64,000 bases of DNA from Neofusicoccum parvum (lineage: Eukaryota > Ascomycota > Dothideomycetes > Botryosphaeriales > Botryosphaeriaceae), in assembly GCA_020912385.1 (NCBI GenBank), contig CP087211.1, positions 868,001 through 932,000 of the forward strand. The letters run 5' to 3'. The notes below the pieces were generated by a model. That model was not told the DNA's origin, searched no databases, and was given only the letters and a program-made list of their open reading frames with translations. Shown piece after piece: positions 21,320 through 31,918 of this stretch; within the stretch, counting starts at the first letter, position 1, and every line of letters begins with the position of its first letter. The translations under genes were made by a program, and so were the position numbers.

Positions 21320-23422
21320 ATGCGCATCTCCGTAGCGTGGCCTTTCCTGGCCGTGACCTTTCTGACCGGCTCTACTACCGCTTCTCCAATCAACCGACGT
21401 GAAGTCGTCCAGAAATTCAACCCTCGCCGCAATGGCTCAGCCTCCTCTTACGACACCCCGATGCAGGTCGGCAACGGGAATTTCGCCTTTGGCGCCGACA
21501 TCACAGGGCTGCAAACCGTGGTGCCATGGAATACCCTTTCCTCGTGGTGTTGGCACAACTCCTCACTGCCGACCATTGCCGGACAAACTTCTCCGGAAGA
21601 TTTCACCGGCCTGGATTGGTGGACCCACGGCCGTCTGGTCAACTACGCACAGCCCAATCCCGCAGAGCCAGCCATTTCGCAATGGATGATTGCCAATCCC
21701 CACAGAGTCAACCTTGCCCGGATAGGATTCTCTTTGGATGGAAAATTCATTGAGGAGTCCGATGTTGAAAATCCCGTCCAAATTCTGGATCTGTACTCTG
21801 GTACCTTACAATCGTCGTTTTTTCTTTGGGGAGTTAATGTCTCAGTGGAGACTCTATCAGATCCCAGGTCTGACTCGCTGGGCATCAAGGTGCAATCCAC
21901 GCTGCTGAGGAACGGCACCCTGTCAGTCTTCTTCGACTACCCATACCCAATAGACAAGAATAAGTTTGAGAACTTGGTGGGCCTGTTCAACGCGACCTCA
22001 AACCACACTACCTCGCTTCAAAGCCACGATGGATCTGCCGAGATCGAGCACAACGTTGACGCTACCACCTACTTCACTAGAATCAGTTGGGATGGAAAGG
22101 GTACAGTATCTGGCCCCGTTGCCAATACGCATCGATATTTCCTCGCCACCCAAAGTGACTCGCTCACTTTCACTGCGACCTTTACGCCGGACACCCAGCA
22201 TTCCAGCAGCACCTATGATTCTGTCAAGACCGCCTCATCCGGATGGTGGAGCAATTACTGGGAGACCGGTGCATTCGTGGATCTGACTTCCGTCTCTGAT
22301 TGGAATGCAACTGAAATCCAACGTCGAACAATTCTCTCGCAGTACTTGCTTGCTGTGAATGAAGCCGGAAACGACCCACCACAAGAGTCTGGCCTCACCA
22401 ACAATGGCTGGTACGGAAAATTCCATCTGGAAATGGTTTTCTGGCATCTTGTCCATTGGGAGCTCTGGGGAAAGGGGGACCTGCTTGATAGGAGTATCGG
22501 AGTGTATGAGCGCTTCCTGCCCACGTCTATAGAGCGCGCTGAACGGCAAGGATATACTGGTGCCAGGTGGGGAAAGATGAGTGATCCCACCGGCCGCTCT
22601 GCACCTGGGGAGATCAATTCGGTTCTCATTTGGCAACAAGTCCACCCATTCTACTTCGCTGAGCTTGAGTATCGGCGGAATCCGGATGATGCCACGCTGG
22701 CCAAGTGGGATCCTGTACTCAGTGCGTCGGCCGAATGGATGAGCTCGTATGCATTCTACAACGACACAACAGGTGTGTACGATCTAGGTCCGCCAATGTA
22801 TCCGGTCTCCGAAAATACCAACCCGAATGCGACTGTTAACCCAACGTTTGAGCTGGCATACTGGGAATTCGGGCTCTCTATTGCTGCAAAATGGCAGCAG
22901 CGGCAAGGGAAGCCTGTGCCTTCGCATTGGATCGACGTCAAAGAGAATCTGGCTTCTCTGCCTGTAGAGAACGGCACATATGTCACGTATGAGGGTGTAC
23001 CTGATATGTGGACGAACCCTGACCTGACGTCGGACCACCAGGGCCTTCTTGCCATCAACGGAGTCCTCCCACCTCCGCCCAACATCGACTTTGCCGTCTT
23101 CAATGCCACCGTCGATCGTGTCTATGAGACGTGGAACTTTTCGTTCAGCTATGGCTGGGACTTCCCACTGCTGGCCATGACTGCATTGAGGACCGGGGAT
23201 CCAGAAACGGCGATCGAGTGGTTGCTTGACGAAAATTTTGCATTCGATGACGTGGGGATGCCTATTGGTGGAACGCGAGTGCCCACCCCGTACTTCCCCG
23301 CGAGCGGTGGGCTGCTGCTTGTTGTCGCGATGTTGGCGGCAGGCTGGGAGGGTGCCGAGGGATCGAAGTGGCCAAATGCTTGGAATGGCGTGAAGTCCGA
23401 AGCATTCAGCCCAGTGCTGTAG
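21320..23422 (+). CDS. secreted six-hairpin glycosidase-like protein
   Basis: A single exon encodes 700 residues. MRISVAWPFLAVTFLTGSTT followed by AS is a signal peptide with likely cleavage after TTAS. The mature part begins with NRREVVQKFNPRRN and VGNGNFAFGADITGLQTVVP, typical of (alpha/alpha)6 six-hairpin glycosidases related to families such as GH95 and GH65. A core block around residues 370-450 (GWYGKFHLEMVFWHLVHW, then ARWGKMSDPTGRSAPGEINS) holds conserved aromatic and acidic residues suited to a sugar-binding active site. Several NxS/T sites support secretion. Substrate and family number cannot be fixed from sequence alone. The start at 21320 is chosen because it puts the signal peptide first. 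Confidence 0.78.
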   Translation: MRISVAWPFLAVTFLTGSTTASPINRREVVQKFNPRRNGSASSYDTPMQVGNGNFAFGADITGLQTVVPWNTLSSWCWHNSSLPTIAGQTSPEDFTGLDWWTHGRLVNYAQPNPAEPAISQWMIANPHRVNLARIGFSLDGKFIEESDVENPVQILDLYSGTLQSSFFLWGVNVSVETLSDPRSDSLGIKVQSTLLRNGTLSVFFDYPYPIDKNKFENLVGLFNATSNHTTSLQSHDGSAEIEHNVDATTYFTRISWDGKGTVSGPVANTHRYFLATQSDSLTFTATFTPDTQHSSSTYDSVKTASSGWWSNYWETGAFVDLTSVSDWNATEIQRRTILSQYLLAVNEAGNDPPQESGLTNNGWYGKFHLEMVFWHLVHWELWGKGDLLDRSIGVYERFLPTSIERAERQGYTGARWGKMSDPTGRSAPGEINSVLIWQQVHPFYFAELEYRRNPDDATLAKWDPVLSASAEWMSSYAFYNDTTGVYDLGPPMYPVSENTNPNATVNPTFELAYWEFGLSIAAKWQQRQGKPVPSHWIDVKENLASLPVENGTYVTYEGVPDMWTNPDLTSDHQGLLAINGVLPPPPNIDFAVFNATVDRVYETWNFSFSYGWDFPLLAMTALRTGDPETAIEWLLDENFAFDDVGMPIGGTRVPTPYFPASGGLLLVVAMLAAGWEGAEGSKWPNAWNGVKSEAFSPVL

Positions 23423-24681
23423 GATAGCACGAGGCAGGCTGGCCGCCTTATGGTGCGGGAGGTTGGGTTCAAAAAAGCTTCGCCTCCAGATTGGTCGGGG
23501 CACAGGTTGGGCTGACAGTTGTTGATTTCTTATTTTTGCGCTCTTATTCTCGAAGCAGCCAAAGATCTGCCAGGCTGACACACATGTGCGGACTCGTAGC
23601 GCGTTTTATCGAATTGCCGTACGCGCGCGAGCGGATAGCAGTGTTCCGCTGGGCAAGTTAAATGAGAAGGAGTGCGCGGTAGATCATCGCAGGCGTTCGT
23701 GTCCTGGAGTTGAGTGAAGTAAGACTTGTGGCTGCAAGTCTAATTGACGCCTTACCGCCGTTGGTGCCTGCTTCGGGAGGCATTTCCCCCAAGCGAGTGC
23801 TGGTGCTGCAGTCTTCGCACGGTAGCCGTTGCGGCTCTCCGACGTCTGAAACCGGCAACGCCGCAACACCACGAGGAGGCCTCATGCGCCCGCTGTGACC
23901 GGCCAAGGCCGCCTTTTCCAAATCCACGATAATTCCATTCGCCGTCGCGCCTGGACCACTGATCGCCGTTGGGATCTCCGCTGCAATTCTCCATCGCTCC
24001 CGCTGCCAAGCATCTCCGCTTCCGCCTCCAATCCCTACTCGCCGCGTCTGGAGTCTCATACCAGCCTGCCGCTATCACCTCATCGCGCCACACGTGCCGG
24101 CGAATCACGACATATCCAGACGCCGGCAGACGCCTCAGGCTGCCGCTTTCAATCATGCACCCGCCAAGTGGCGCACTTCACTGCACCGGGCGGCCGCCAT
24201 CCGCGCAGGGCTGGCCCCATGAATTTCCCTCCCTTTGAATTTTCCCTGCGCAGCTCTTGCCGCGATAGCTTGTAGGAGCTTGGTGGGCGAATCTACCCAT
24301 GACCATGACGAATTGTGCCGCCGCCTTCTGCACGCAGGAGGCACCTCGCTCCCGCATCGGTGTCAAACCGCACCCCGAATCAGGCTCCCCTCCTTGGCAG
24401 CCTCGAACCGCGAGGCTTGTGAGAATTCCTTTCCCCTGTGACCCTTGACAGTGGATTGGTATAAATCCCCGGTGGCTCAGCGGCCCAGAGTTCTGATCCT
24501 CACCCATCAGCTCACCAGCCATCACTCTAATTTACGCTCTTTTTTAAGCTTACTACTTAAAATCCCGTGCTGTGCACGTCGCCGTTCCCTTCTACTCACG
24601 ACTTTTTTCAACGCTCGACGCGGCCTTATTTAACGACCCTCCTTTCGATTAATTCGTAAAGAATACCCCACATCAGCAAAA
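23423..24681. other. intergenic, promoter of the secreted Ala-rich gene
   Basis: About 1.26 kb hold the 3' flank of the glycosidase-like gene and the promoter of the next gene. Frames here are short and featureless. A TATAAAT element is listed separately. Confidence 0.5.
24460..24466 (+). promoter_or_regulatory. possible TATA box of the secreted Ala-rich gene
   Basis: TATAAAT lies about 220 bp upstream of the ATG at 24682, which would leave a 5' UTR of roughly 190 bp. Pyrimidine-rich sequence follows, as in strongly transcribed fungal promoters. This is inferred from sequence only. Confidence 0.35.
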
Positions 24682-25577
24682 ATGAAGTACTCCACCGCCG
24701 TCGTTGCTACCGTCGTCGCTCTGGCAGCGGCTTCGCCCGTCAAGCCTGGCCGTGAGTTTTCCCTCATCACTGTCAGGATCATTTCTCCATGCGGGAGGTG
24801 ATCTGAATATTCTTAGAGAGCACTAGCTAATATGCTCCAGCGGTCAACACCGGTATGCTCGACAGCTTCATCAGCGAGGCCAAGTGGGCCACCCGCTCCG
24901 TTGGCGATGTCATCAAGCGCGGGGGCAACGACGCCATCCTCATCATCCTCGGCATCAACGACGACGATAACGATGACGAGAAGAAGAAGCAGGAGAGTAA
25001 GTTATCCCTCCCACTCTTCTGAGTTGAACAACTCCACACTTGTTCCTCCCGTCCTGTAGAACACCAATCTAACAACCACACAGAGGCCGCAAAGATCGCC
25101 CAGCTCCAGATCGCCAAGGCCGCGAAGCTCGACGCCGCCGCCCTCGACACGGCCAAGAAGGCGCAGGAGCTCGCTCTCGCCGCCCAGGACGCCAAGGTGA
25201 AGGCCGTCCAGGCGCAGGCCATCGCCGAGGGCGGCGACGCCCAGTCCGCCGGCAACGCGATGCAGCAGCAGATCTCGGAGAGCATGCAGGCGGCCCAGCA
25301 GGCGGGCGCGCAGGCCGCCGCGGGCGCCGAGGCCCAGGCTGGCCAGCAGGCCGACGGTGCCGACCAGGCCGCCGCCGACCAGGCTGCCGCCGACCAGGCC
25401 GCTGCCGCCGAGCAGGCTGCTGCCGCGACTCCGGCTGCCGATGCTGCGGCCGCCCAGGGCACCGGCGACGCCGCCGCTGCCGCCGAGGCCGCTGCCAACG
25501 GGACTGCGGGCGCACAGGGTGTCTCCGAGGCCGCGAAGCGTGCTGCCATCCGCCGCTCTTTCAACGTCTGGCAGTAA
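24682..25577 (+). CDS. secreted Ala/Gln-rich repeat protein
   Basis: Three exons, 24682-24751, 24841-24996 and 25084-25577, with introns of 89 bp (GTGAGT...CCAG) and 87 bp (GTAAGT...ACAG), both phase 1, give 239 residues. The signal peptide is MKYSTAVVATVVALAAAS. The next section (residues 24-75) holds AKWATRSVGDVIKRGGNDAI, the hydrophobic ILIILG, and an acidic-basic run NDDDNDDEKKKQE. Exon 3 is almost wholly helix-forming Ala/Gln/Glu/Lys, with degenerate DQAAA units near its middle, ending KRAAIRRSFNVWQ. Lys-Arg pairs at 49-50 and 227-228 could be Kex2 processing sites. No cysteine was seen in the model, so it is not a classic disulphide-rich effector. A wall-associated or surface-active role is speculation. 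I know no named family. Confidence 0.75.
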
Positions 25578-26962
25578 GCGGCTCGCCAGGAGAGCGCCCG
25601 CTTCCTCCGCTGAACAGTGGGCCGTCTGCTCGGAAGGGTTCGGTGGAGGGGCGGAGGGGGCGTGGATGCAACGGCTGATGATGGAGAAAGGACTTTGTGG
25701 TGGTGGGGAGAGTTGATGGCTGGTGGGTGTGGCTGATGTGTAAATCGCGCGGAATCCACCACCACTTTTGCGCATCATGATCATGAACTACTGGACTGGG
25801 TTGTAGAAGGCTTCTTTTGGTCTTTGGATTTGCCACGGTTAATCCTTATTGTTTTGGTGCTGCTGCTACATAGTGTGTTTTTTCTTTGAGGAGAAATGGT
25901 GGTCGTTGGCGCTCTGTGAGCGTGGGCATTGGATACCGCAGGAAATGAGGCAAAGCAGCAGTTATGATTTCCTCAAACACTTGCCGTCATGGAACTTGTG
26001 ACCGTTGACTGGGCGAGAAGTGAAAATACCGGAAAGCAAAAAATTTCGGCGGCACGGTGATCGAGTGACGTTGCGGATAATTGCAGGTCGAGTTCTTCAT
26101 GCGACTAGTCAGTGGCAGCGCCGGCGAGTCTCTTAATTCAACCTCAAACGTTGCGAGAGGCAGCCACACAGCGATCGGTCGAGCTGGCAATGCGTAGATC
26201 TGCCCCGCGTTGGAGTGCAAAGCCCATGCATAATGCGGGCTATGCGGAGATCAGGGCGCGGTGCTGGGGAAAAGACGAGAGGTAGTCAGTGGCGGCAAAT
26301 GCTGAGACGCGACAGCGGCAGTGTTAACGCAAGGGGGCAATAGGACGGCAGAAGAGCCGCTGACTAGGCGGCAGCCAAAAATGGTACGGCATCCTCCACA
26401 GCCCGGACGTCCTGTCAGCTAGCGCGGGCCAACGCCGGGCAGGGGTACTCGAGTGCGCCTCGACGTGGTGCTATTGACTGACGCGCAGCAGGACCTGGCG
26501 TCTGAGGGTTGGCTGGCTGGATGTGGTGGACGCTGGGGGAGGATCCTCCGCGCTAGGCCACAAGGCCCTCATGTGGAGCAGGACTATGGCTGCAAAGAGA
26601 CTAAATTGGGACGTCGAGGTCGGGGTATGCTGTGCAACTCGAAGGGCTCGTAGACGTTCGAAGTTGGCATGCAGCTGCTCGTATCGGGTAGGTGATGCTC
26701 GCGGGCGTGGGGGCATGCGCGCTGAGGGCGGCGGAGAGGAAGAGTGCTGGCGGAGGGGCGGCACGAGGCTCGCCGCATAGCTTGGGATGGCCTGTCGGTA
26801 CGCGCTGCGCCGCGCGAGAAGAAGGTGAAGTGTCGCAGCCTCGCAGCCGTCAGTCGCGGGACAGCCCGCCGTCGGCAGAACTGCACGCGCCGGCATGACT
26901 CGGGCGCGACTCGCTCACGTCACCCGCCGCCCGCCCGCTGCGCGAACTCGCCCGCCCCAGTC
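25578..26962. other. intergenic, no supported gene
   Basis: About 1.4 kb of mixed composition holds the 3' flank of the Ala-rich gene and the promoter of the PLP-protein gene. No reading frame with domain features and no RNA gene was seen. Confidence 0.5.
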
Positions 26963-27944
26963 ATGGCCGACGACGACATGAAAGTCAATCCCCTGCGGGC
27001 AAAGGAGCTCGTCGAGAACATCGCCCACGTCTCCGACAGGATTCGCGCCGCCAACAAGGCTGCCCGGAATGTGCGTCGAGCCCCCGCCCCGAGTCTGCGA
27101 CGCCTCTCCCCAGCGCTGCCGCCGCGAGAAAAAGATTGCGATGCCGCACCCCGCTGCGGCGGCCTATGATATCGCTGCCATGAACGTAAGCTGACGCACG
27201 CTGCTCGCCGTCCAGGTCCGCCTCATTGCCGTCTCGAAGCTGAAGCCTGCAACCGACGTGCTCGCCCTGCACACGGCGCCCGCACCGCATACCACCCATC
27301 ACTTCGGCGAGAACTACTTCCAGGAGCTGCAGGAGAAGGCCGTCATCCTGCCGCGCAGCATTCGATGGCACTTCATCGGCGCCCTGCAAACCAACAAGTG
27401 CAGCAAGCTAGCCGAGCAGATCCCCAACCTGTGGTGCGTGTCAAGCGTTGACTCGACCAAGAAGGCCGACCAGCTGGAAAAGGGCCGTAAGGCGTTGGTC
27501 GAGAAGAAGGAGCAGGACGGCGCCGAGGATGAGGTGAAGGAGCCGCTGCGCATCATGGTCCAGGTCAACACCTCGGGCGAGGAGTCCAAGAGCGGCGTCG
27601 AGCCTCGGGACGCGGCCGCGCTGTGTCGCCACGTCCGCGAGAAGTGCCCACACCTCAAGCTCGCCGGCCTCATGACCATCGGCGCCATTGCCCGCTCGCA
27701 GGCAACCACCCCAGAAACTGAGAACGAAGACTTCATAGCGCTGCGCGATGCGCGGGACAAGATTGCCAAGGAGCTCGGTCTCGGGGCTGAGGAGCTGGAG
27801 CTGAGTATGGGCATGAGCTCGGACTTTGAGGGCGCCATCGCCATGGGAAGCGATGAAGTTAGGGTTGGCACTACCATTTTTGGCACGCGGCCGCCCAAGA
27901 AGGACGCCAAGGTTAAAGAAGACATCGAAGAGGCTAAGAAGTAG
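26963..27944 (+). CDS. PLP-homeostasis protein (YggS/PROSC family)
   Basis: Two exons, 26963-27070 and 27216-27944, with a 145-bp phase-0 intron (GTGCGT...CCAG), give 278 residues. The splice restores VRLIAVSKLKPATDV, where the Lys of VSK (about residue 44) forms the pyridoxal-phosphate Schiff base. HHFGENYFQELQEKA, WHFIGALQTNK, MVQVNTSGEESKSG, LAGLMTIGAI and LSMGMSSDFEGAIAMGSDEV are the family signatures of the TIM-barrel fold. The C-terminal phosphate-binding region (VRVGTTIFGTR) is complete. The family buffers PLP and delivers it to enzymes; it has no known catalytic reaction. A basic, Glu-rich tail (KKDAKVKEDIEEAKK) extends beyond the bacterial length. Confidence 0.93.
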
Positions 27945-29123
27945 ACAAGAAATGGGAAGATTGGTCAAGAGCTTGAGACGCCGGTGCTGGTGACTGCTAG
28001 TGTGGAAGACCCTGTTTGACGACTCTTGCCGATCTCTTCGCCCTCCCATGGTTTGTCGTCGTTTCACCATGTGCAAAGTTAACGGCTGTCCAAACTGCGT
28101 CTACCGTCGATTTGCAATGTCCACACTGCCATTGGCGCACTCGATAGTGGCGAGAGTTTCGGGCCTATGCAAGTGCCGGTGCGGTAAGTGGATCGGGTTC
28201 CTTCGAGTTGGTCGCCATCTCGCGCCCGCAATCCTTCCCGTTCTAGTTTCTCAGCAAGTTGCCTCTTCTGGAAGACGATACTCCAGGTTTCGAATCTCTC
28301 TGCCAGCACAAAGGGAAGGCAACGGGATGCAGTTGCTACGTACCATGGTCCCTCACCGACACTTGCGGCCCGCAGGATAAGTAGGGTTGTTCTGTCAGCC
28401 AGTTGGTGGGCGAGGCTGTGCTGGCGTCAGCTGGCGTCGCCTAGCTTGGCGGGCTGGATGCGCCTCGACGACTTCCAACCCATCGGATCCCCGAGATTGC
28501 CGAACGCCAACGCCTTTCCTGTCGGGCCCGCAAGGCTGACCACTCTGGACACGTGCATCGGAAACTCCCATCACGACGCCATGGCGCGCTGGTATGGTAG
28601 AAAACGAGCATACTAGCCATATGCGTCGACGGGAACGAAGGGATTTCCCGAGTTGATCGCCATCTCTCGCTTGGTGTGACGCCGTCAATGCAAGTTAAGC
28701 CAAAATGTCCACGGTCGTTGATGATCTACTTTTAGACCATAGAGGCTGGACCCGGATTCTGGCAACCTAGCTGCGGCGGGGTTCTGTTCTAGGCAGAATA
28801 GAGCTGAGCCGCCTCCGCCGCCAATGCTAGCGAGACGTACCTCTTTCAACGGATGGCTGCTTAGCCGCTGGCTTCTCCATGGCTTGCGGGGAGACTCAAG
28901 CTGAAGAGCAGAACGGTGAGAACGGCTGACGGACGGTCTAGAGGTGGCTGCCAGAGCAGGATGTCTCCTATATCTTTCCTGTCGCCTCGCGACTTCAGGG
29001 GCTTTCAATACCAACATTCTGTCCCCAAGTCACTCTTTTCGTTTTCAGACGATCGCTACTTTGGGGAAACCTTACCCCCGACTCTCATTCAACGTCATTT
29101 AGTATTTCACACCAATCGCCACC
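27945..29123. other. intergenic, no supported gene
   Basis: This region holds the terminator of the PLP-protein gene and the promoter of the peroxidase gene. Open frames up to ~140 codons occur, but with random-looking composition. Confidence 0.5.
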
Positions 29124-30239
29124 ATGAAGTTCTCCACAGTCATCTCAAGCGTTGCCTTTACTACCATCCTCCAACCTGCCCTGGCCTACCCTGGCATGGC
29201 CAATGTCGTCTCGGAAATCAAAGCTCGTCAAGACACTAACAACGACGGCGATGTCAACCCAGAGCTCATCGGTGACCTCGCCACCATTGGTCCCGTCACC
29301 CCTGTGGGCCAAAGCATCTACAACATCTTGATGCGGACCGAGTCCGCTGAAACAAGTGCTTCCGGCTACATCCCTCCCCTCATCGGAACCAAAGCCTGCA
29401 AGCAGGACACCTGCTGCGTGTGGTCATACATCTCGGCCGAGTTGACCTTCGCCTTCAAAGGCATCACTGGCCGTTGCAACAAGAATGCCCGCGCGGCCAT
29501 CCGCCTGGGTTTCCACGATGCTGGTACCTGGTCGAAAGCCACCGGCCGCGGCGGTGCGGACGGCAGCATTGCGCTGTCGGGCACGGAGATTAACCGCGGC
29601 GAGAACAACGGGCTGCAGGACATCATCGGCAAGATGATCACCTGGCAGAAGCGCTACAACGTCGGTATGGCCGACCTGATCCAGTTCGCCGCCGTGCATG
29701 CCGTCGTATCATGCCCGCTGGGGCCGCGCATCCGCTTCTTCGTGGGCCGCCCGGATGTCAAAAGCGCAGCTCCGGACGGCCTCCTGCCTGGCGTCAACGA
29801 CTCGGCCGACAAGCTCATCTCCCTCTTCCGGGACAAGACCATCTCGCCGCACGAGCTCGCCGCCCTTGTTGGTGCCCACAGCACCTCGCAGCAGTTCTTC
29901 GTCGACACGTCGAAATCCGGCGCACCGCAGGACTCCACGCCTGGTGTGTGGGACACACGCTTCTACAATCAGACAACCAGCAACACCACGCCCAAGAAAG
30001 TGTTTCGCCTGAAGAGCGATGTTGTGCTGGCCGCCGACCCGCGCATCTCGGATGAGTGGGCGCAGTTCGCCGACAACACCAACGGCCAGAAGCACTGGAA
30101 CGAGGACTACGCCACCGCGTACACGCGTCTGAGCTTGCTCGGCGTGAACAATATCAACAACCTGACTGAGTGCAGCAAGGTGCTGCCCATTCAGCTGCCC
30201 ATCTTCCCTGATGCGACGACGCTGTTCTTGGATCAGTAA
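29124..30239 (+). CDS. secreted class II haem peroxidase
   Basis: A single exon encodes 371 residues. The signal peptide is MKFSTVISSVAFTTILQPAL with likely cleavage after LAY or further on; an Arg at KARQD may mark a propeptide end. The distal haem pocket is RLGFHDAGTW (Arg127, His131). The distal Ca2+ site includes GGADGSI. The proximal His is His252 in ALVGAHSTSQQFFVD. Paired cysteines (ACKQDTCCVW, RCNKNA, VVSCP, TECSK) fit the disulphides of class II fungal peroxidases. The lineage is the ascomycete branch of CAZy AA2 rather than basidiomycete lignin peroxidase. It would oxidise phenolic or other substrates with H2O2 outside the cell. Manganese-site or surface-tryptophan features of true ligninases were not established. 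Confidence 0.92.
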   Translation: MKFSTVISSVAFTTILQPALAYPGMANVVSEIKARQDTNNDGDVNPELIGDLATIGPVTPVGQSIYNILMRTESAETSASGYIPPLIGTKACKQDTCCVWSYISAELTFAFKGITGRCNKNARAAIRLGFHDAGTWSKATGRGGADGSIALSGTEINRGENNGLQDIIGKMITWQKRYNVGMADLIQFAAVHAVVSCPLGPRIRFFVGRPDVKSAAPDGLLPGVNDSADKLISLFRDKTISPHELAALVGAHSTSQQFFVDTSKSGAPQDSTPGVWDTRFYNQTTSNTTPKKVFRLKSDVVLAADPRISDEWAQFADNTNGQKHWNEDYATAYTRLSLLGVNNINNLTECSKVLPIQLPIFPDATTLFLDQ

Positions 30240-30274
30240 ATGTCACTATTCTCGATCACGTTCATTCTGGCGTT

Positions 30275-30289
30275 TTTTTTTTTTTTTTT
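30275..30289. repeat. poly(T) homopolymer run
   Basis: About 15 T residues follow the peroxidase stop codon by about 35 bp, in the short gap between convergent genes. The run is probably 3' UTR. It is prone to length error in assemblies. Confidence 0.7.
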
Positions 30290-30495
30290 GGTAGTTGGCG
30301 GCGGGAAAAACTTCTAAACTTCTTGTTGATATTGCCATACCCCGATAATTTTCGTACATACACTTCTTTGTAATTACCTTTCTTCAGCATTTTCAAGGCG
30401 TTTGGCGTTACTCAGGACGTCAGCGACGGAGAGACTTTCAGTACCTAGAATTGGAAATAATCCCTTAATAATCTCATGTGTTACAGACTTATATG

Positions 30496-31675
30496 TCAGA
30501 TTTTCCCTTTTGAATCGTGCCGGTAATCGTAGTGCCAGTCATGCCTCGCCAGGTCGGCGCGCACCTGGTAGTTCTGTTCCGCGTCCTCAAGGATGCTGAG
30601 GTCCAGATCGACCACGCTCATGCCTTCGGCGCAGCTGCCGAGGCGTGTTATTGGGCCGACGTAAGGAATGGTCACTTGCGAAACGCCGGCGTAGCCCTTG
30701 CCGGGCGGTCCCCCGGCGTTGGCGAAGATGATGGCTGTGGGAGTTAGTAGGCGAGGGGGAAAGATAAGTGGAAAAGACGTGAAAGGCGAGCGGAAGGGGT
30801 GCGTACAGGGATAGGAAATTGGGATGCAAAATTGAGTAAATTGGACTTACCGCAGGTGTTCTCGAACGCTCTCGCTGTGAGCATGCTGTCGAGGAAGAGG
30901 GCCTCCGAGGAGGGATTGTAGCCAAGACCCTTAGGCGAGCAGTCGGACAGTGTCCCTGAAGAAGTTATCAGTTTAGGTGAGTGATCGGTGAAGAACTAGT
31001 GCAAGACTGACAGAAACATGGTATGACAATGATTTTGGCGCCTTGGGCGATGAGCTCACGGAAGGCTTCTGGGAAGGCAAGATCCCAGCAGATGAGCATG
31101 CCGACACGGCCCAGTGGGGTGTCGAAGACTTCGTGAATGTCCCGGCCGGAAGAGGTGAGGTGCTCGCGTTCAGGGCCCCTGTGAGGAGTGAATATCGATC
31201 AGCTTTGGTGTTGAAGAAGGAGCCGAGGTCAACCAAGAAGCATCACTTACCACAAGTTCTTCTTCACATATTTGCCAATGATCTCACCGTCTTGGTCAAT
31301 GAAGTAAGCAACGTTCAGCAGTTTGTCCTCTTCCTTCTCGGCATCGCGGTGCCTCTCGACAATGGTTCCGGGGACAATGCAGATCCGGTGCTCTTTAGCG
31401 AGAGCCTGATACTTTTTGAGGTAGGTTTCCCATTGCTCGCAAAGCGGGAGAAAGCCAGGGTCTTTCGGAACCCAGTTGGTCAGGTGGTATTCGGGCAGAA
31501 CAGCAAGCTGCGCACCCTGCAGCGCAGCAGCCTTGATGAAGTTTGCGGCCTTGTTGAAATTGTCCTCGATTTGGAGGGGCTGCATGGGGCTGTGAGCGTG
31601 GAGCGGGTGGCGCACCGGGCAGAAACCGACCTTGGGGTGCAGCTGGATCACTGCAACCTTGACTGTCTGCGCCAT
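30496..31675 (-). CDS. carbon-nitrogen hydrolase (nitrilase superfamily)
   Basis: Minus-strand exons are 31675-31631, 31579-31251, 31178-31012, 30955-30851 and 30734-30496 (294 residues). Introns two to four (72, 56 and 116 bp) have clear GTAAGT or GTCAGT donors. The first proposed intron (31630-31580, 51 bp, GTCGGT...TGCAG) contains no stop and keeps frame. Removing it gives AVIQLHPKPLQIEDNFNKA, the expected family spacing; retaining it inserts 17 odd residues. The catalytic triad is visible: Glu45 in LPEYHL, a Lys at 121-122 in YVKKNLWGPERE and Cys155 in MLICWDLAFPE. The C terminus is complete to a TGA at 30498-30496. Such enzymes hydrolyse small amides, but the substrate is unknown. It shares a 243-bp divergent promoter with eIF3l. 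Confidence 0.88.
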
Positions 31676-31918
31676 CGTGTCGCCGGCCGGCCTCGGACCG
31701 GGAAAAGAAGCGTGCGTGCAGATGCGCGGTGAGAGTGGGCGCGCGTGGCTCCCCCGCGCTGGTGTTGAATGATGTGCCCTTATCGATAAGCCGAGCGGCG
31801 GCGTTCCGGGCCCGCACACCAGAGCGAAACACCAAATTCCACCTTCACGACGCGCGACGCCCGACACGCTCCACCCCACGCAATCCTCCACCCCCTCGCG
31901 CCAACCTTTTCGCCCACG
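31676..31918. promoter_or_regulatory. divergent promoter, nitrilase / eIF3l
   Basis: Only 243 bp separate the two start codons, which point away from each other. Both transcripts must start in or near this segment. No TATA box is evident. Confidence 0.5.

Noticed and set aside
21320..30239. A secondary-metabolite or degradation gene cluster (glycosidase-like, Ala-rich protein, peroxidase)
   Set aside because: A housekeeping PLP protein lies among them, spacing exceeds 1 kb throughout, and no backbone synthase or pathway regulator is present.
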